Source: Pseudonocardia parietis (GTDB lineage Bacteria; Actinomycetota; Actinomycetes; Mycobacteriales; Pseudonocardiaceae). Taken from it: a stretch of 64,000 bases of DNA. Positions 1 to 8,169 of the stretch are shown piece after piece. The notes beneath the pieces were generated by a model, which was not told the DNA's origin, searched no databases, and worked only from the letters and a program-made list of their open reading frames with translations. How positions within the stretch are numbered: position 1 is the first letter of the stretch; each line of letters starts with the position of its first letter. A program made the translations under genes and the position numbers. The DNA lies in NCBI RefSeq assembly GCF_017876315.1, contig NZ_JAGINU010000002.1:1-64000 (forward strand), in the 5' to 3' direction.

Positions 1-1281
1 CAGGACTACTTCTCGCCGCAGGGGTGGTACCTGTTCATCTACCTGGTCGTCCTCGCCGTGCTGCTGGAGTGGTTCACCCCAGACGTCTCGACTTTCGGCA
101 GTGCACGGGTGCTCGGTGTCTCTAGGCCACCGGTTCAACACCGATCGTGGTGGCGGTCGTTGTGGTCGTCGGCGGCGCCGGCGCTCGGCAGCCGCGCCAC
201 GACCCCCGGCCGGAGGACCGCGTTGCTCGCGCTGGTGCTGCTGCTGTCCGCCGTGACGATCGCCGGACACCAGCTGACGCCGTTCGCGCTGGTGCTCGGA
301 ACGGGCGCTGCATTCCTTGTGGGGTGGTCGCGCCTGAGGGCCCTCCCGGTCGTGGTCCTGCTCGGGACACTGGCATGGATCGGGTATGCCGCCGCCGCCT
401 ACGCCGCGGGACATCCCGAGACGTTCAACCAGGCCGGCGCGCTCTCGGCCATCTTCGAGCAGACGGTCGGGCAGCGTCTGAGCGGTTCACCCGGACATGA
501 GCTGATCGTCCAGCTCCGTCTGCTGGCAACCCCGGTTCTGTGGGCCCTGGCCGCGGTCGGTGTTTACCGCCTCGTCCGCAGTGGACGCCGGGATCTCGCC
601 CGCGGGCTCGCCGTGCTCGCGCTGTCGACCTTCCCGCTCCTTGCCGCCCAATCGTACGGCGGCGAGGCCCTCATGCGGATCGCGTTCTTCGCGTTGCCGT
701 TCATGGCGCTGCTCGCTGCAGTCGGCCTGGCCGGGCCGTCACCGTCGACGGCCCGTCGGGGTGCGCTGGTCCCTGCGCTCGTTGTCGGGCTCCTGCTTGT
801 CATGGTGTTCCCGTTCACCCGGTATGGCAACGAGCGCATGGACTTCTTCATGCCCGACGAGGTGATAGGTGTCCAGGAGATGTACCGCCTCACACCCCCC
901 GGCTCGGTCATCACATCGGTGACCGGCGCGCTCCCGTGGCGGTCGATTCGATATGGCGACGACGACTACCGGCTGCTGGTCGATGGCAACCCGGTCGAGG
1001 CCACTCCGGATATCGGGCGTGAGGGCACCGTGGATATCGACATCCCAGACCGCGCGGTGCTCGCCGCGCAGGTCGCCTCCCGCATGGCACCTGCTCCCGG
1101 ACAGCGATCTGTGTTGCTCGTCAGCCGCGCCCAGGGGGCCGAGCTGGACCTGATGGGGCCATTCCCACCAGGATCCGAGGACCGGCTGCTCGCGGCGCTC
1201 CGCGCCTCGCCGGCGTTTCGGACGATCTATGCCAACGACAACGTCACAGTGTTCGAGCTGACGGGTGGGGCCCGCGCATGA
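1..1281 (+). CDS. Polytopic membrane protein, 5' end cut by the window; possible polysaccharide polymerase or GT-C-like protein
   Basis: The frame is open from base 1 (QDYFSPQGWYLFIYLVV), so the true start lies outside the window; the GTG at 58 is internal. About eight hydrophobic segments fill the first 265 residues, followed by a soluble C-terminal part of about 150 residues. That pattern fits membrane glycosyltransferases and polysaccharide polymerases that end in an extracytoplasmic domain, but I see no diagnostic motif. Its stop overlaps the next start by 4 bp and the following genes are for surface polysaccharide, so a role in assembling a cell-surface glycan is the likely reading. The exact reaction cannot be assigned. 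Confidence 0.75.
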   Translation, partial: QDYFSPQGWYLFIYLVVLAVLLEWFTPDVSTFGSARVLGVSRPPVQHRSWWRSLWSSAAPALGSRATTPGRRTALLALVLLLSAVTIAGHQLTPFALVLGTGAAFLVGWSRLRALPVVVLLGTLAWIGYAAAAYAAGHPETFNQAGALSAIFEQTVGQRLSGSPGHELIVQLRLLATPVLWALAAVGVYRLVRSGRRDLARGLAVLALSTFPLLAAQSYGGEALMRIAFFALPFMALLAAVGLAGPSPSTARRGALVPALVVGLLLVMVFPFTRYGNERMDFFMPDEVIGVQEMYRLTPPGSVITSVTGALPWRSIRYGDDDYRLLVDGNPVEATPDIGREGTVDIDIPDRAVLAAQVASRMAPAPGQRSVLLVSRAQGAELDLMGPFPPGSEDRLLAALRASPAFRTIYANDNVTVFELTGGARA

Positions 1282-1691
1282 CCACATCGCTGAACGGACA
1301 CCTCGGCTCCGCGAGCGCCCGCCCCCTGGCTCCGCGAGCACGAACCGTCGGGAATCGGGCGCCGCTGCTGCTCTCCCTTTTCGGCCTGCTCGTGGGCACG
1401 CTCGTCGTCGCCGACGTGCAGTCCCCGGTACGCGCGGCGTTCGTGTTCTTGTTCGTGCTCGTCGTGCCTGGACGAGCTGTCCTCGACTGCTGGGGCCTGG
1501 CAGGCGGGTGGCTCGGGGCCGCCCTGGTCGTCGCCACGAGTGTGTCGATCGCCACCGTCCTCGCGACCGCGCAGCTCTACCTCGGGCTCTGGTCACCGTC
1601 CGGCACCGTGCTGGCGCTGGTGCTCGTCACCGTTGTGGCGCAGATCGCGCGGTACTGGTCGTCCCAGCGGGACGAGGCGGTGCCCTCGTGA
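1278..1691 (+). CDS. Small membrane protein of the polysaccharide operon
   Basis: A 137-residue protein starting at an ATG that overlaps the previous stop (ATGA). After a basic N-terminus of about 35 residues it has three to four hydrophobic helices (for example LLLSLFGLLVGTLVVADV and FVFLFVLVVPGRAVL). No enzymatic motif is visible and I do not recognise a named family. Tight coupling to the membrane protein before and the small gene after suggests the three are made together, perhaps as parts of a polymerase or export complex. Function unknown. Confidence 0.7.
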   Translation: MTTSLNGHLGSASARPLAPRARTVGNRAPLLLSLFGLLVGTLVVADVQSPVRAAFVFLFVLVVPGRAVLDCWGLAGGWLGAALVVATSVSIATVLATAQLYLGLWSPSGTVLALVLVTVVAQIARYWSSQRDEAVPS

Positions 1692-1894
1692 GCACCGTCA
1701 TCGACATCGTGTCCGGGCCGGCGGGGGCGATTCCCGTTCTCGCGGTGATCGGCTTGCTCGTCATCCAGGAGTTCGCGCGGGAGCAGCGTCCGGTCACCGT
1801 CCCTCGATCGAGGTCGCCCGGTTCTGTTCTCACCATCTGGGCTGCGCTCGTCGCCTTCGGGATCCTCGCCCTCCGATTCTACGGGTTCTCATGA
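1688..1894 (+). CDS. Very small two-helix membrane protein
   Basis: A 68-residue protein from a GTG whose bases overlap the upstream TGA (GTGA at 1688-1691). It has two hydrophobic helices (about residues 11-24 and 44-62) with a basic loop between them. The coupled start and the position inside an otherwise gapless operon are the main evidence that it is real. No family recognised. It may be an accessory subunit of the membrane protein at the left edge, but that is inference. Confidence 0.6.
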   Translation: MSTVIDIVSGPAGAIPVLAVIGLLVIQEFAREQRPVTVPRSRSPGSVLTIWAALVAFGILALRFYGFS

Positions 1895-1952
1895 CCCACG
1901 ACGAACCAGCTCACGGTGTCCCACCCGTACGGTCGGAGAAAGGAACTCCCCG

Positions 1953-3797
1953 GTGAAAGCTCTCATTCTGGCGGCCGGGTACGGCCAGCGTATGCGCCCG
2001 CTCACGGAAAACCGCCACAAAACACTGCTCACGATCGGTGGACGCACGATCATCGACCGGATCCTGCACGGTCTCCGCCTGCACGGAATCACCGAAGTGT
2101 TCATCGTGACCGGCTATCGCGCCGAGGAGCTCGTCGAGCACGTCCGTGACAACCACCCGGACTTCGCGTTCACGTTCGTGCACAATGAGCGCTTCGACAA
2201 GACGAACAACATCTTCTCGATGGCGCTCGCGTTCGAGCAGATCACATTCGACTCCGATCTCCTGCTCATCGAGTCCGACCTGATCTACGAGCCGGCAGTG
2301 CTCGACCGGATCATGAAGTGCTCGTACGAGAACGTGGCGCTGGTCGACCGGTACCGGCCGGGGATGGATGGCACGGTCGTGGCCCTGACTGCGGACAATG
2401 TGGTGTCGAACGTGATCCCGCCGAGTCAGCAGCCGGCGAACTTCGACTTCAGCGACAAGTACAAGACCCTGAACATCTACAAGTTCTCGCGGGACTTCTG
2501 TGCCACCACGCTTCACCGCCTGTTGACCACCTACGCTCGCTTGATCGACGACAACTGCTACTACGAGATGGTCCTCGGCATGCTGGTCTACATGCAGCAG
2601 GCCGAGATTCATGGGGAGGTCATCGAGTCCGAGCTCTGGAGCGAGGTCGACGATCCGACCGATCTACGCCTGGCCGAGTTCAAGTTCACACCCTCGGCCC
2701 GCTACGGCATTCTCGAGTCCTCGTGGGGTGGCTCGTGGGATCTAGGAGTACTCGACTTCGCGTTCATCCGGAATATGTATTTCCCGACCCCGGCGATGTT
2801 CTCCGAGATGCGTTTCCACCTTCCGGAGCTGCTGCAGAACTACGGCTCGACCCAGACCGTGCTGAACACGAAGCTCTCGTGGGCGCTGCGCTGGCCGGAC
2901 GGCCGGACCCATCTACTGTCCGGAGCGTCTCAGTGCTATCCGTGGCTGAAGACCTGGTTCGCCGGGAAGAAAGTTCTCACGCCGGAGCCCACGTTCGGTG
3001 AGTACACCCGGATATTCCCCGACGCCGACCGATACGCCGACGGTCCGGGCGTCGACTGGGCGGAGCTGGAGCGCAGAGCCAGTGCCGCCGAGGTCGTGGT
3101 GTTCGTCAATCCGAACAACCCCAGCGGTACGACGCTCGACAGCAACTGTATCGCCGAATTCGCACGGTCGAATCCGGACAAGGTGGTAATCGTCGACGAG
3201 TCGTTCATCGAATTCTCAGGCCAGCAGCCGTTGGCGGAGATCGTTCACCGCGAGGACATCATGAATGTCCTCATCATCAAGAGCCTGAGCAAGAGCCTGG
3301 GGGTCCCGGGCCTGCGGCTGGGCGCGCTGCTGACGCTCGACCCGGGGCTGACCGCCCGGATCGCCGACGAGACACCGATCTGGAGCGCGAACTCGATGGC
3401 CGAGAACTTCCTCGACATCATGCTCAAGCACCGTCCGGCGCTGCACCAGTCGTTCCGGCGCACCGTCGCTGACCGCGACGACCTCAGCGCGATGCTCGCC
3501 CGGCTGCCGATCGTCGAGCAGGTGTTCCCGAGCGGGGCGAACTTCGTGCTCGCCCGCCTGACGACGTCGCCGCAGGTGACGGGCGAGCTGACTGCACGGC
3601 TGGTCGAGAAGCGCCTCATCCACGTCAAGGACGTGTCTCAGAAGTTCCGCACCGGCGACGGCTACTGGCGTGTGGCGGTACGGACACCGGCCGACCACGA
3701 CCGGCTCCGCGACGCCGTCTCACAGCTGGCGCCCCGTCAATTCGATCACGCTGTGCCTGCGTCCGCCGCCACGAGCCCAGGAGGAATCATCCGATGA
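1953..3797 (+). CDS. Bifunctional nucleotidyltransferase (LicC-like) / PLP-dependent aminotransferase or decarboxylase
   Basis: 614 residues from a GTG preceded by AAAGGAA. Residues 1-240 are a sugar-phosphate/phosphocholine-type nucleotidyltransferase: LILAAGYGQRMRPLT is the nucleotide-binding loop, followed by K24 and the acidic pairs of the metal site (IESD, EVDD). Residues 260-600 are a fold-type I PLP enzyme of the HisC/CobD group: FVNPNNPSGT, IVDESFIEF and SLSKSLGVPGLR, whose lysine should bind PLP. Such fusions would make an amino-alcohol phosphate or amino acid derivative and activate it with CTP. The next gene is LicD-like, matching a LicC-LicD phosphoalcohol transfer route. The substrate is unknown; PntC-type aminoethylphosphonate chemistry is an alternative, although PntC fusions carry a different (class V) transaminase. 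Confidence 0.85.
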   Translation: MKALILAAGYGQRMRPLTENRHKTLLTIGGRTIIDRILHGLRLHGITEVFIVTGYRAEELVEHVRDNHPDFAFTFVHNERFDKTNNIFSMALAFEQITFDSDLLLIESDLIYEPAVLDRIMKCSYENVALVDRYRPGMDGTVVALTADNVVSNVIPPSQQPANFDFSDKYKTLNIYKFSRDFCATTLHRLLTTYARLIDDNCYYEMVLGMLVYMQQAEIHGEVIESELWSEVDDPTDLRLAEFKFTPSARYGILESSWGGSWDLGVLDFAFIRNMYFPTPAMFSEMRFHLPELLQNYGSTQTVLNTKLSWALRWPDGRTHLLSGASQCYPWLKTWFAGKKVLTPEPTFGEYTRIFPDADRYADGPGVDWAELERRASAAEVVVFVNPNNPSGTTLDSNCIAEFARSNPDKVVIVDESFIEFSGQQPLAEIVHREDIMNVLIIKSLSKSLGVPGLRLGALLTLDPGLTARIADETPIWSANSMAENFLDIMLKHRPALHQSFRRTVADRDDLSAMLARLPIVEQVFPSGANFVLARLTTSPQVTGELTARLVEKRLIHVKDVSQKFRTGDGYWRVAVRTPADHDRLRDAVSQLAPRQFDHAVPASAATSPGGIIR

Positions 3798-4597
3798 GCG
3801 TCGACAACCCACATCCGACCGCTCGGGAGCCCGCCGCCGGGACAGCGGTCAGACCCCCGCGACCGGGGCCGGCGGCTGCGCTGCGCGGGAAGGTCGAGAT
3901 GTACCGCACGCTCATGTCCATTCCGGATAACGGCGCTGTCGGGACGTGGACGGTGCTGAGCCCGCTGGTGAGTCAGGCACCGAAGGCCCTGCCGCTGGTC
4001 GGTGACAGGTATCGGCGCCGGCGCAGCGCCCTCTACGAGCAGGACATGCGGCTGCTCAACGACGTGCTCGCGAGCAGCCCTCTCGCCGGGCGTTACTGGG
4101 TCTGGAGCGGCTTACTCCTCGGCTGGGCCCGCGAGGGTCGGGTTCTCTCCCACGACGTCGGCGATGCCGACCTGGGCGTAGAAGCCGAGGACGCCGATCT
4201 CTTGCTCCGGGCCGAGGAGCACCTCGTGGCCGCGGGCTTTCACCGCTGGTTCTGCTTCCGCAACCGGGCGGGCCGGCTGACACAGCGTGTCGTGGTCCGG
4301 CACGGGTTCCGGTTCGAGTTCTTCCTGATGGACAACGTGGGCGAAGGTCTGCAGGCGTTCCACGTGTACGGGCCCGGACGCTCGGGGCCGGTGGAGCTCG
4401 CCGGGCACCTCCCGAAGCAGGAGCTCGAGCCGTTCGAGTTCCTCGGGCGGAGGTGGATGAAGCCGCGAGATCATGAGCTGTGGCTGCGAACCTGCTACGG
4501 GGACTGGCGTACACCCGATCCTTCCTGGGGCATGTTCGACGACCGCAGCCTGGTGGCGCACCGGTCGTGGGTTCCCGGGGCCGACAGTGCCGGCTGA
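3794..4597 (+). CDS. LicD/fukutin-family phosphotransferase-like protein
   Basis: 267 residues, start overlapping the previous stop by 4 bp. Around residues 104-125 it has GLLLGWAREGRVLSHDVGDADLG, which matches the LicD/fukutin core (G-x-LLG-x-R, then D-x-D-x-D acting on a nucleotide-bound phosphoalcohol), and near residue 218 the typical ending FLGRRWMKPRDHELWLRTCYGDW. Members transfer phosphocholine, phosphoethanolamine or similar groups from CDP carriers to glycans. The upstream nucleotidyltransferase fusion would supply the activated donor. Acceptor and donor are not readable from the sequence. Confidence 0.8.
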   Translation: MSVDNPHPTAREPAAGTAVRPPRPGPAAALRGKVEMYRTLMSIPDNGAVGTWTVLSPLVSQAPKALPLVGDRYRRRRSALYEQDMRLLNDVLASSPLAGRYWVWSGLLLGWAREGRVLSHDVGDADLGVEAEDADLLLRAEEHLVAAGFHRWFCFRNRAGRLTQRVVVRHGFRFEFFLMDNVGEGLQAFHVYGPGRSGPVELAGHLPKQELEPFEFLGRRWMKPRDHELWLRTCYGDWRTPDPSWGMFDDRSLVAHRSWVPGADSAG

Positions 4598-4627
4598 CGC
4601 GTTGTGTCGACATCGGGGGAGGAGGTC

Positions 4628-5944
4628 ATGGGGTCCCGTCTGACTCACGTCTCACAGGGCGCTGTGGATCGCTCGGCCGGTGCGCACACGGTCGACATCA
4701 TGGAATCCGCCGCGGGACGCGGGCGTCATCGACGGCCAATGCGGGTCGGTCCCGCGGTCCGGCGGCGCCGGTGGCGGACCTGCGCTGCCGTCACCACCGC
4801 CGTCGCGCTACTGGTGGTCGTCGTGACGCTCTACGAGACACCGCCCCGGCCGGCTCAGGCCGTCGAGATCGGCACGGCGCTCACCGAGCGCAGCGTCGAC
4901 GCCTGGAACCCTGAGCCGGCGACCAACCGTGCTAAGGACATCCTGCGCAACGTCACCGAGATGGCGAACCAGCACATCATGGGCTGGGGCGCGCTCAACC
5001 CGGCGCCTGCGCCCGGCGAGCGGTCGTGGGAGTCACTCGACGCTCGCGTCCGGCTGATGGACTCGACGGGCGTAACACCCGTGATCACGTTGTGCTGCGC
5101 ACCGGACTGGATGAAGGGCGGCCGTCCCGGCGAGACCGACTGGAGCCGGATCGAGGTCGCCCCCGACCGCGCGCACTACGCCGATTTCGCCGAACTCGCG
5201 GTGGATGTCGCGCGCAGATACCCGCAGGTGCGCGACTTCGTCGTGTGGAATGAGCTCAAGGGCTTCTTCGACCCGACGAACAACAGGTGGGACATCGAGT
5301 CCTACACCGAGCTCTACAACACGGTCTACCGGGCGCTGAAGGCCTACGACCCCACGCTCTCCGTGGGTGGGCCATACGTGTCCATCGACAGCTGGTCCAA
5401 CGCCGCTTCAGCGAGCGACCCATCGTCGATATCTGGCCCCTGGGGAACGCTCGACCAGCGCGTCCTCGACGCCGTCGACTACTGGCTGGCGCACGCGGAC
5501 GGGGCCGACTTCATCGCGGTGGACGGTACCAACGCCACCAGGGACGAGGGACTGATCACCTCACCGGCCGCCTCGAACGGAAAGTTCTCGGCCACCACCC
5601 GCTGGCTGGTCTCACGTACCGACCTGCCGGTCTGGTGGATGGAGCTGTACCCGGATGTGCTGCCCCACGAGGATGCCCGCTCCACCTACGCCGCAGACGT
5701 GGCCCTCGATGCCATCCTGCGGATCGGCGACGCGGGCGGCGACGCGATCTTCATCTGGCAGCCCGAGTCGGATCCTCGCTTCCACTCGGTCGCGTTGTGG
5801 GACTCCACCGCGACGCCGGACGGCGGCCGACCCGAGCCACTGGTGAGCCGGTTGCAGGAGCTACAGGAGATCTGGTCGTCGGGTTCTGCGGTGCGCTATC
5901 GCTGGGAGAACGACCGCCTAGTCCTCAACCCGGTGCAGCCGTGA
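4628..5944 (+). CDS. Secreted or membrane-anchored GH39-like glycoside hydrolase
   Basis: The ATG at 4628 follows a strong GGGGAGG at about 4616-4622; an in-frame GTG at 4604 lacks this. After a basic region (RRRRW) comes one hydrophobic helix (AAVTTAVALLVVVVTLY), a signal anchor. The rest is a TIM-barrel hydrolase: FVVWNELKGF carries the expected acid/base Glu and PVWWMELYPD the expected nucleophile Glu of clan GH-A (family 39, xylosidase/iduronidase-like). In polysaccharide loci such enzymes trim or release the polymer outside the membrane. Substrate unknown. Confidence 0.8.
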   Translation: MGSRLTHVSQGAVDRSAGAHTVDIMESAAGRGRHRRPMRVGPAVRRRRWRTCAAVTTAVALLVVVVTLYETPPRPAQAVEIGTALTERSVDAWNPEPATNRAKDILRNVTEMANQHIMGWGALNPAPAPGERSWESLDARVRLMDSTGVTPVITLCCAPDWMKGGRPGETDWSRIEVAPDRAHYADFAELAVDVARRYPQVRDFVVWNELKGFFDPTNNRWDIESYTELYNTVYRALKAYDPTLSVGGPYVSIDSWSNAASASDPSSISGPWGTLDQRVLDAVDYWLAHADGADFIAVDGTNATRDEGLITSPAASNGKFSATTRWLVSRTDLPVWWMELYPDVLPHEDARSTYAADVALDAILRIGDAGGDAIFIWQPESDPRFHSVALWDSTATPDGGRPEPLVSRLQELQEIWSSGSAVRYRWENDRLVLNPVQP

Positions 5945-5996
5945 CCACCCCGGCATCCGCGAGCACCCGCACCGGGGCGCACGAGAGGAGCCCGAC

Positions 5997-7280
5997 ATGA
6001 CAGGGGCGTTGGCCACGGTCCGCGAACGCTTGCTGCCCCGGGATCCGATGCAACGCAGCGCCGTGGCGCTCGCTGCCAACACCGGCGTCACGTCCGTGCT
6101 CGGGTTCCTGTACTGGGTCGTCGCCGCGCGCTACTACAGCCCGGCGATCGTCGGCGAGTCGGCGGCGCTGATCTCGGCGATGGTGTTGATGGCCAGCATC
6201 GCCGAGCTCAACCTCTTCAACACACTGATCCGGTTCCTGCCAACGGCCGGCTCGAACACACGGCGCTATACGCTCCGCGCCTATCTGACGGTTGCCGGAG
6301 CGGGGACTCTCGTCGTGCTCGCTGCGCTGCCGTTCTTGCAGAAGTTTGCGCTGGTTCGCGACCTGGCGCATTACGGTCCGGCCGGTGTCGCTTTCGTCGT
6401 CGCAGCGCTTCTGGTGTGGACGCTGTTCGCATTGGCGGACAGCGTGGCGATCGGAGCGCGGGCGGCCGTATGGGTACCGGTGGAGAATGGCCTGTTCGGG
6501 GTGGCCAAGCTGGTACTGCTGTTTACGTTCGCCGCCGCGATGCCCCGCTTCGGCGTGTTCTGGTCCTGGTTCCTGGCGATGATCCCGGTGCTCGTCGCGA
6601 TGAACGTGCTGCTGTTCTCGCGCCTGCTTCCTCGCCACGCGCGGGAGTCGGCGGGCCAATCCGAGCGGGTCTCGCGACGGGACGTCGCCGCATTCATGAC
6701 GCTGGACAACATCGCGCTGCTGGGGTCCACTGCCGCGAACTACATACTCCCGGTGATGGTCGCCGTGCTGGCGGGCAACGAGGCCAACGGCTACTTCTTC
6801 GTCGCGTGGGGTGTCGCGACAGTGCTCGAGGTCGCGCTGGTCAACGTGGCGGCCTCCCTCACCGTCGAGGGTGCTCGCCAACGGGAGCGGCTCGGCGAGA
6901 TGGTCTCGACGCTGCTGCGACGGACGACCGTCCTCGCCGCCCCGCTCGTGCTGGTCCTGCTTCTCACCGCACCAATGATCATGTCGCTGTACGGGGACGC
7001 GTACGTCGCGAACTCCACCGACCTGCTGCGCGTGGTCGTGCTCGCGGCGCTGCCCCGAATCCTGATCGTGGTGTGGATGAGCCTCAATCGGGTGCGGCAA
7101 CGCCTGGGCCAGATCCTGGCCGTGCAGGCCGTGATCACCGGGTCGGTGCTCGGCCTATCGTGGGCGCTCCTTCCGGGCTACGGGATCATGGCCGTCGGCG
7201 TCGCGCACCTCGCCGTGCAGTGCGTGGTCGCGCTGGCGCTCGTGCCGTCGGTGTTGCGCGTGGTCCGCGGTCGCGGCTGA
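5997..7280 (+). CDS. Polysaccharide flippase (Wzx/MOP superfamily)
   Basis: 427 residues with about twelve hydrophobic helices and the layout of lipid-linked oligosaccharide flippases: an N-terminal ALAANTGVTSVLGFLYWVVAARYYSP segment, then paired helices to the end. The start ATG lies 8 bp after GAGAGGA. These proteins move undecaprenol-linked repeat units across the membrane. It ends the polysaccharide operon; the next gene faces the other way. Confidence 0.85.
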   Translation: MTGALATVRERLLPRDPMQRSAVALAANTGVTSVLGFLYWVVAARYYSPAIVGESAALISAMVLMASIAELNLFNTLIRFLPTAGSNTRRYTLRAYLTVAGAGTLVVLAALPFLQKFALVRDLAHYGPAGVAFVVAALLVWTLFALADSVAIGARAAVWVPVENGLFGVAKLVLLFTFAAAMPRFGVFWSWFLAMIPVLVAMNVLLFSRLLPRHARESAGQSERVSRRDVAAFMTLDNIALLGSTAANYILPVMVAVLAGNEANGYFFVAWGVATVLEVALVNVAASLTVEGARQRERLGEMVSTLLRRTTVLAAPLVLVLLLTAPMIMSLYGDAYVANSTDLLRVVVLAALPRILIVVWMSLNRVRQRLGQILAVQAVITGSVLGLSWALLPGYGIMAVGVAHLAVQCVVALALVPSVLRVVRGRG

Positions 7281-7475
7281 CCATCCGATAGACGGCGCTG
7301 ATGGTTCGTCAAGCTCCGAGGGCTCGGGTTCGTGTCCATGACCGGCGCCGTCGACACCGCATCGACACCGAATACTCAAAGCGGCTGAAGCGTCGGAGCG
7401 TCGACCCGTCGTAGCCTCGATGCGCGCGGGTGGGGTTGCCGTCGGCGTGTTCGGCGCGAGGGGGTCGAACACACC

Positions 7476-7907
7476 TCAGCGGTAGGGCTGGGGCGGTCGA
7501 GCTTCACGAAAGATCTGATGCTCCAGCTCTGTTAGGTGCTCGGTTAGCTCAACCGTTGTGTCGAGCAGCACGGCAGTGCGTACCTGATCGTGGGTCCAGC
7601 CTGCGGCGAGTGCACACTCGATAAACATCATCTCCTGCTGTTGAGCCAGACGACGCGAGCTGTCGATGAACCACGGCCACAGGCGTAGCGCTTCAGCCGA
7701 TTCCGTTCCGGGTGGGCCTCGTCGAATGGCCAAGCGCGCGGCGAGGACGACCGCGACCTGCGGATCGACATGCTGTGCTACGTCGATGCCAACTTCGGCG
7801 ACGATCCAATGCCACAGGTCCGCAGGTACATTTCCCGGCCGACGTGGCAACGAGTCCGCATCCTCGAGCACAGACACCTCCGAAACAACAGGATCAGCGG
7901 GCCGCAA
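7476..7907 (-). CDS. Conserved-looking hypothetical protein
   Basis: 143 residues, no membrane helices or signal peptide. It is rich in helix-forming segments with several Trp (DLWHWIVAEVGID, LRLWPWFIDSSRRLAQQQEMMFIECALAAGWTHDQVRTAVLL), looks globular and has normal amino-acid use, unlike shadow frames here. The pattern around GWTHDQV resembles a helix-turn-helix fold, which is only a guess. It stands alone between two operons; I see no partner gene. Confidence 0.5.
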   Translation of the reverse strand: MRPADPVVSEVSVLEDADSLPRRPGNVPADLWHWIVAEVGIDVAQHVDPQVAVVLAARLAIRRGPPGTESAEALRLWPWFIDSSRRLAQQQEMMFIECALAAGWTHDQVRTAVLLDTTVELTEHLTELEHQIFREARPPQPYR

Positions 7908-8169
7908 TCATTTGATACCGCCTCGGATACCCAAACGAGCGCCTGCACGGACGGGGGGACACATCCAGCGGTTCGACACCCGGTCGCCGACGTTGGGCGG
8001 TGGCCCCCATCGCGGATCGTCGAATCGGGCGCGTTCGACATCTGCGTGCTGACGACTGCCGCGGTCGATAGCGTGGCTGCGGGGACCGTCGGCGCTCGAC
8101 AACTTGTGAGCTCGGGGGCGATGGCGCCGGGACGGAATTGCGTCGCCTGCTCCTACGGCTCGGCATGGA

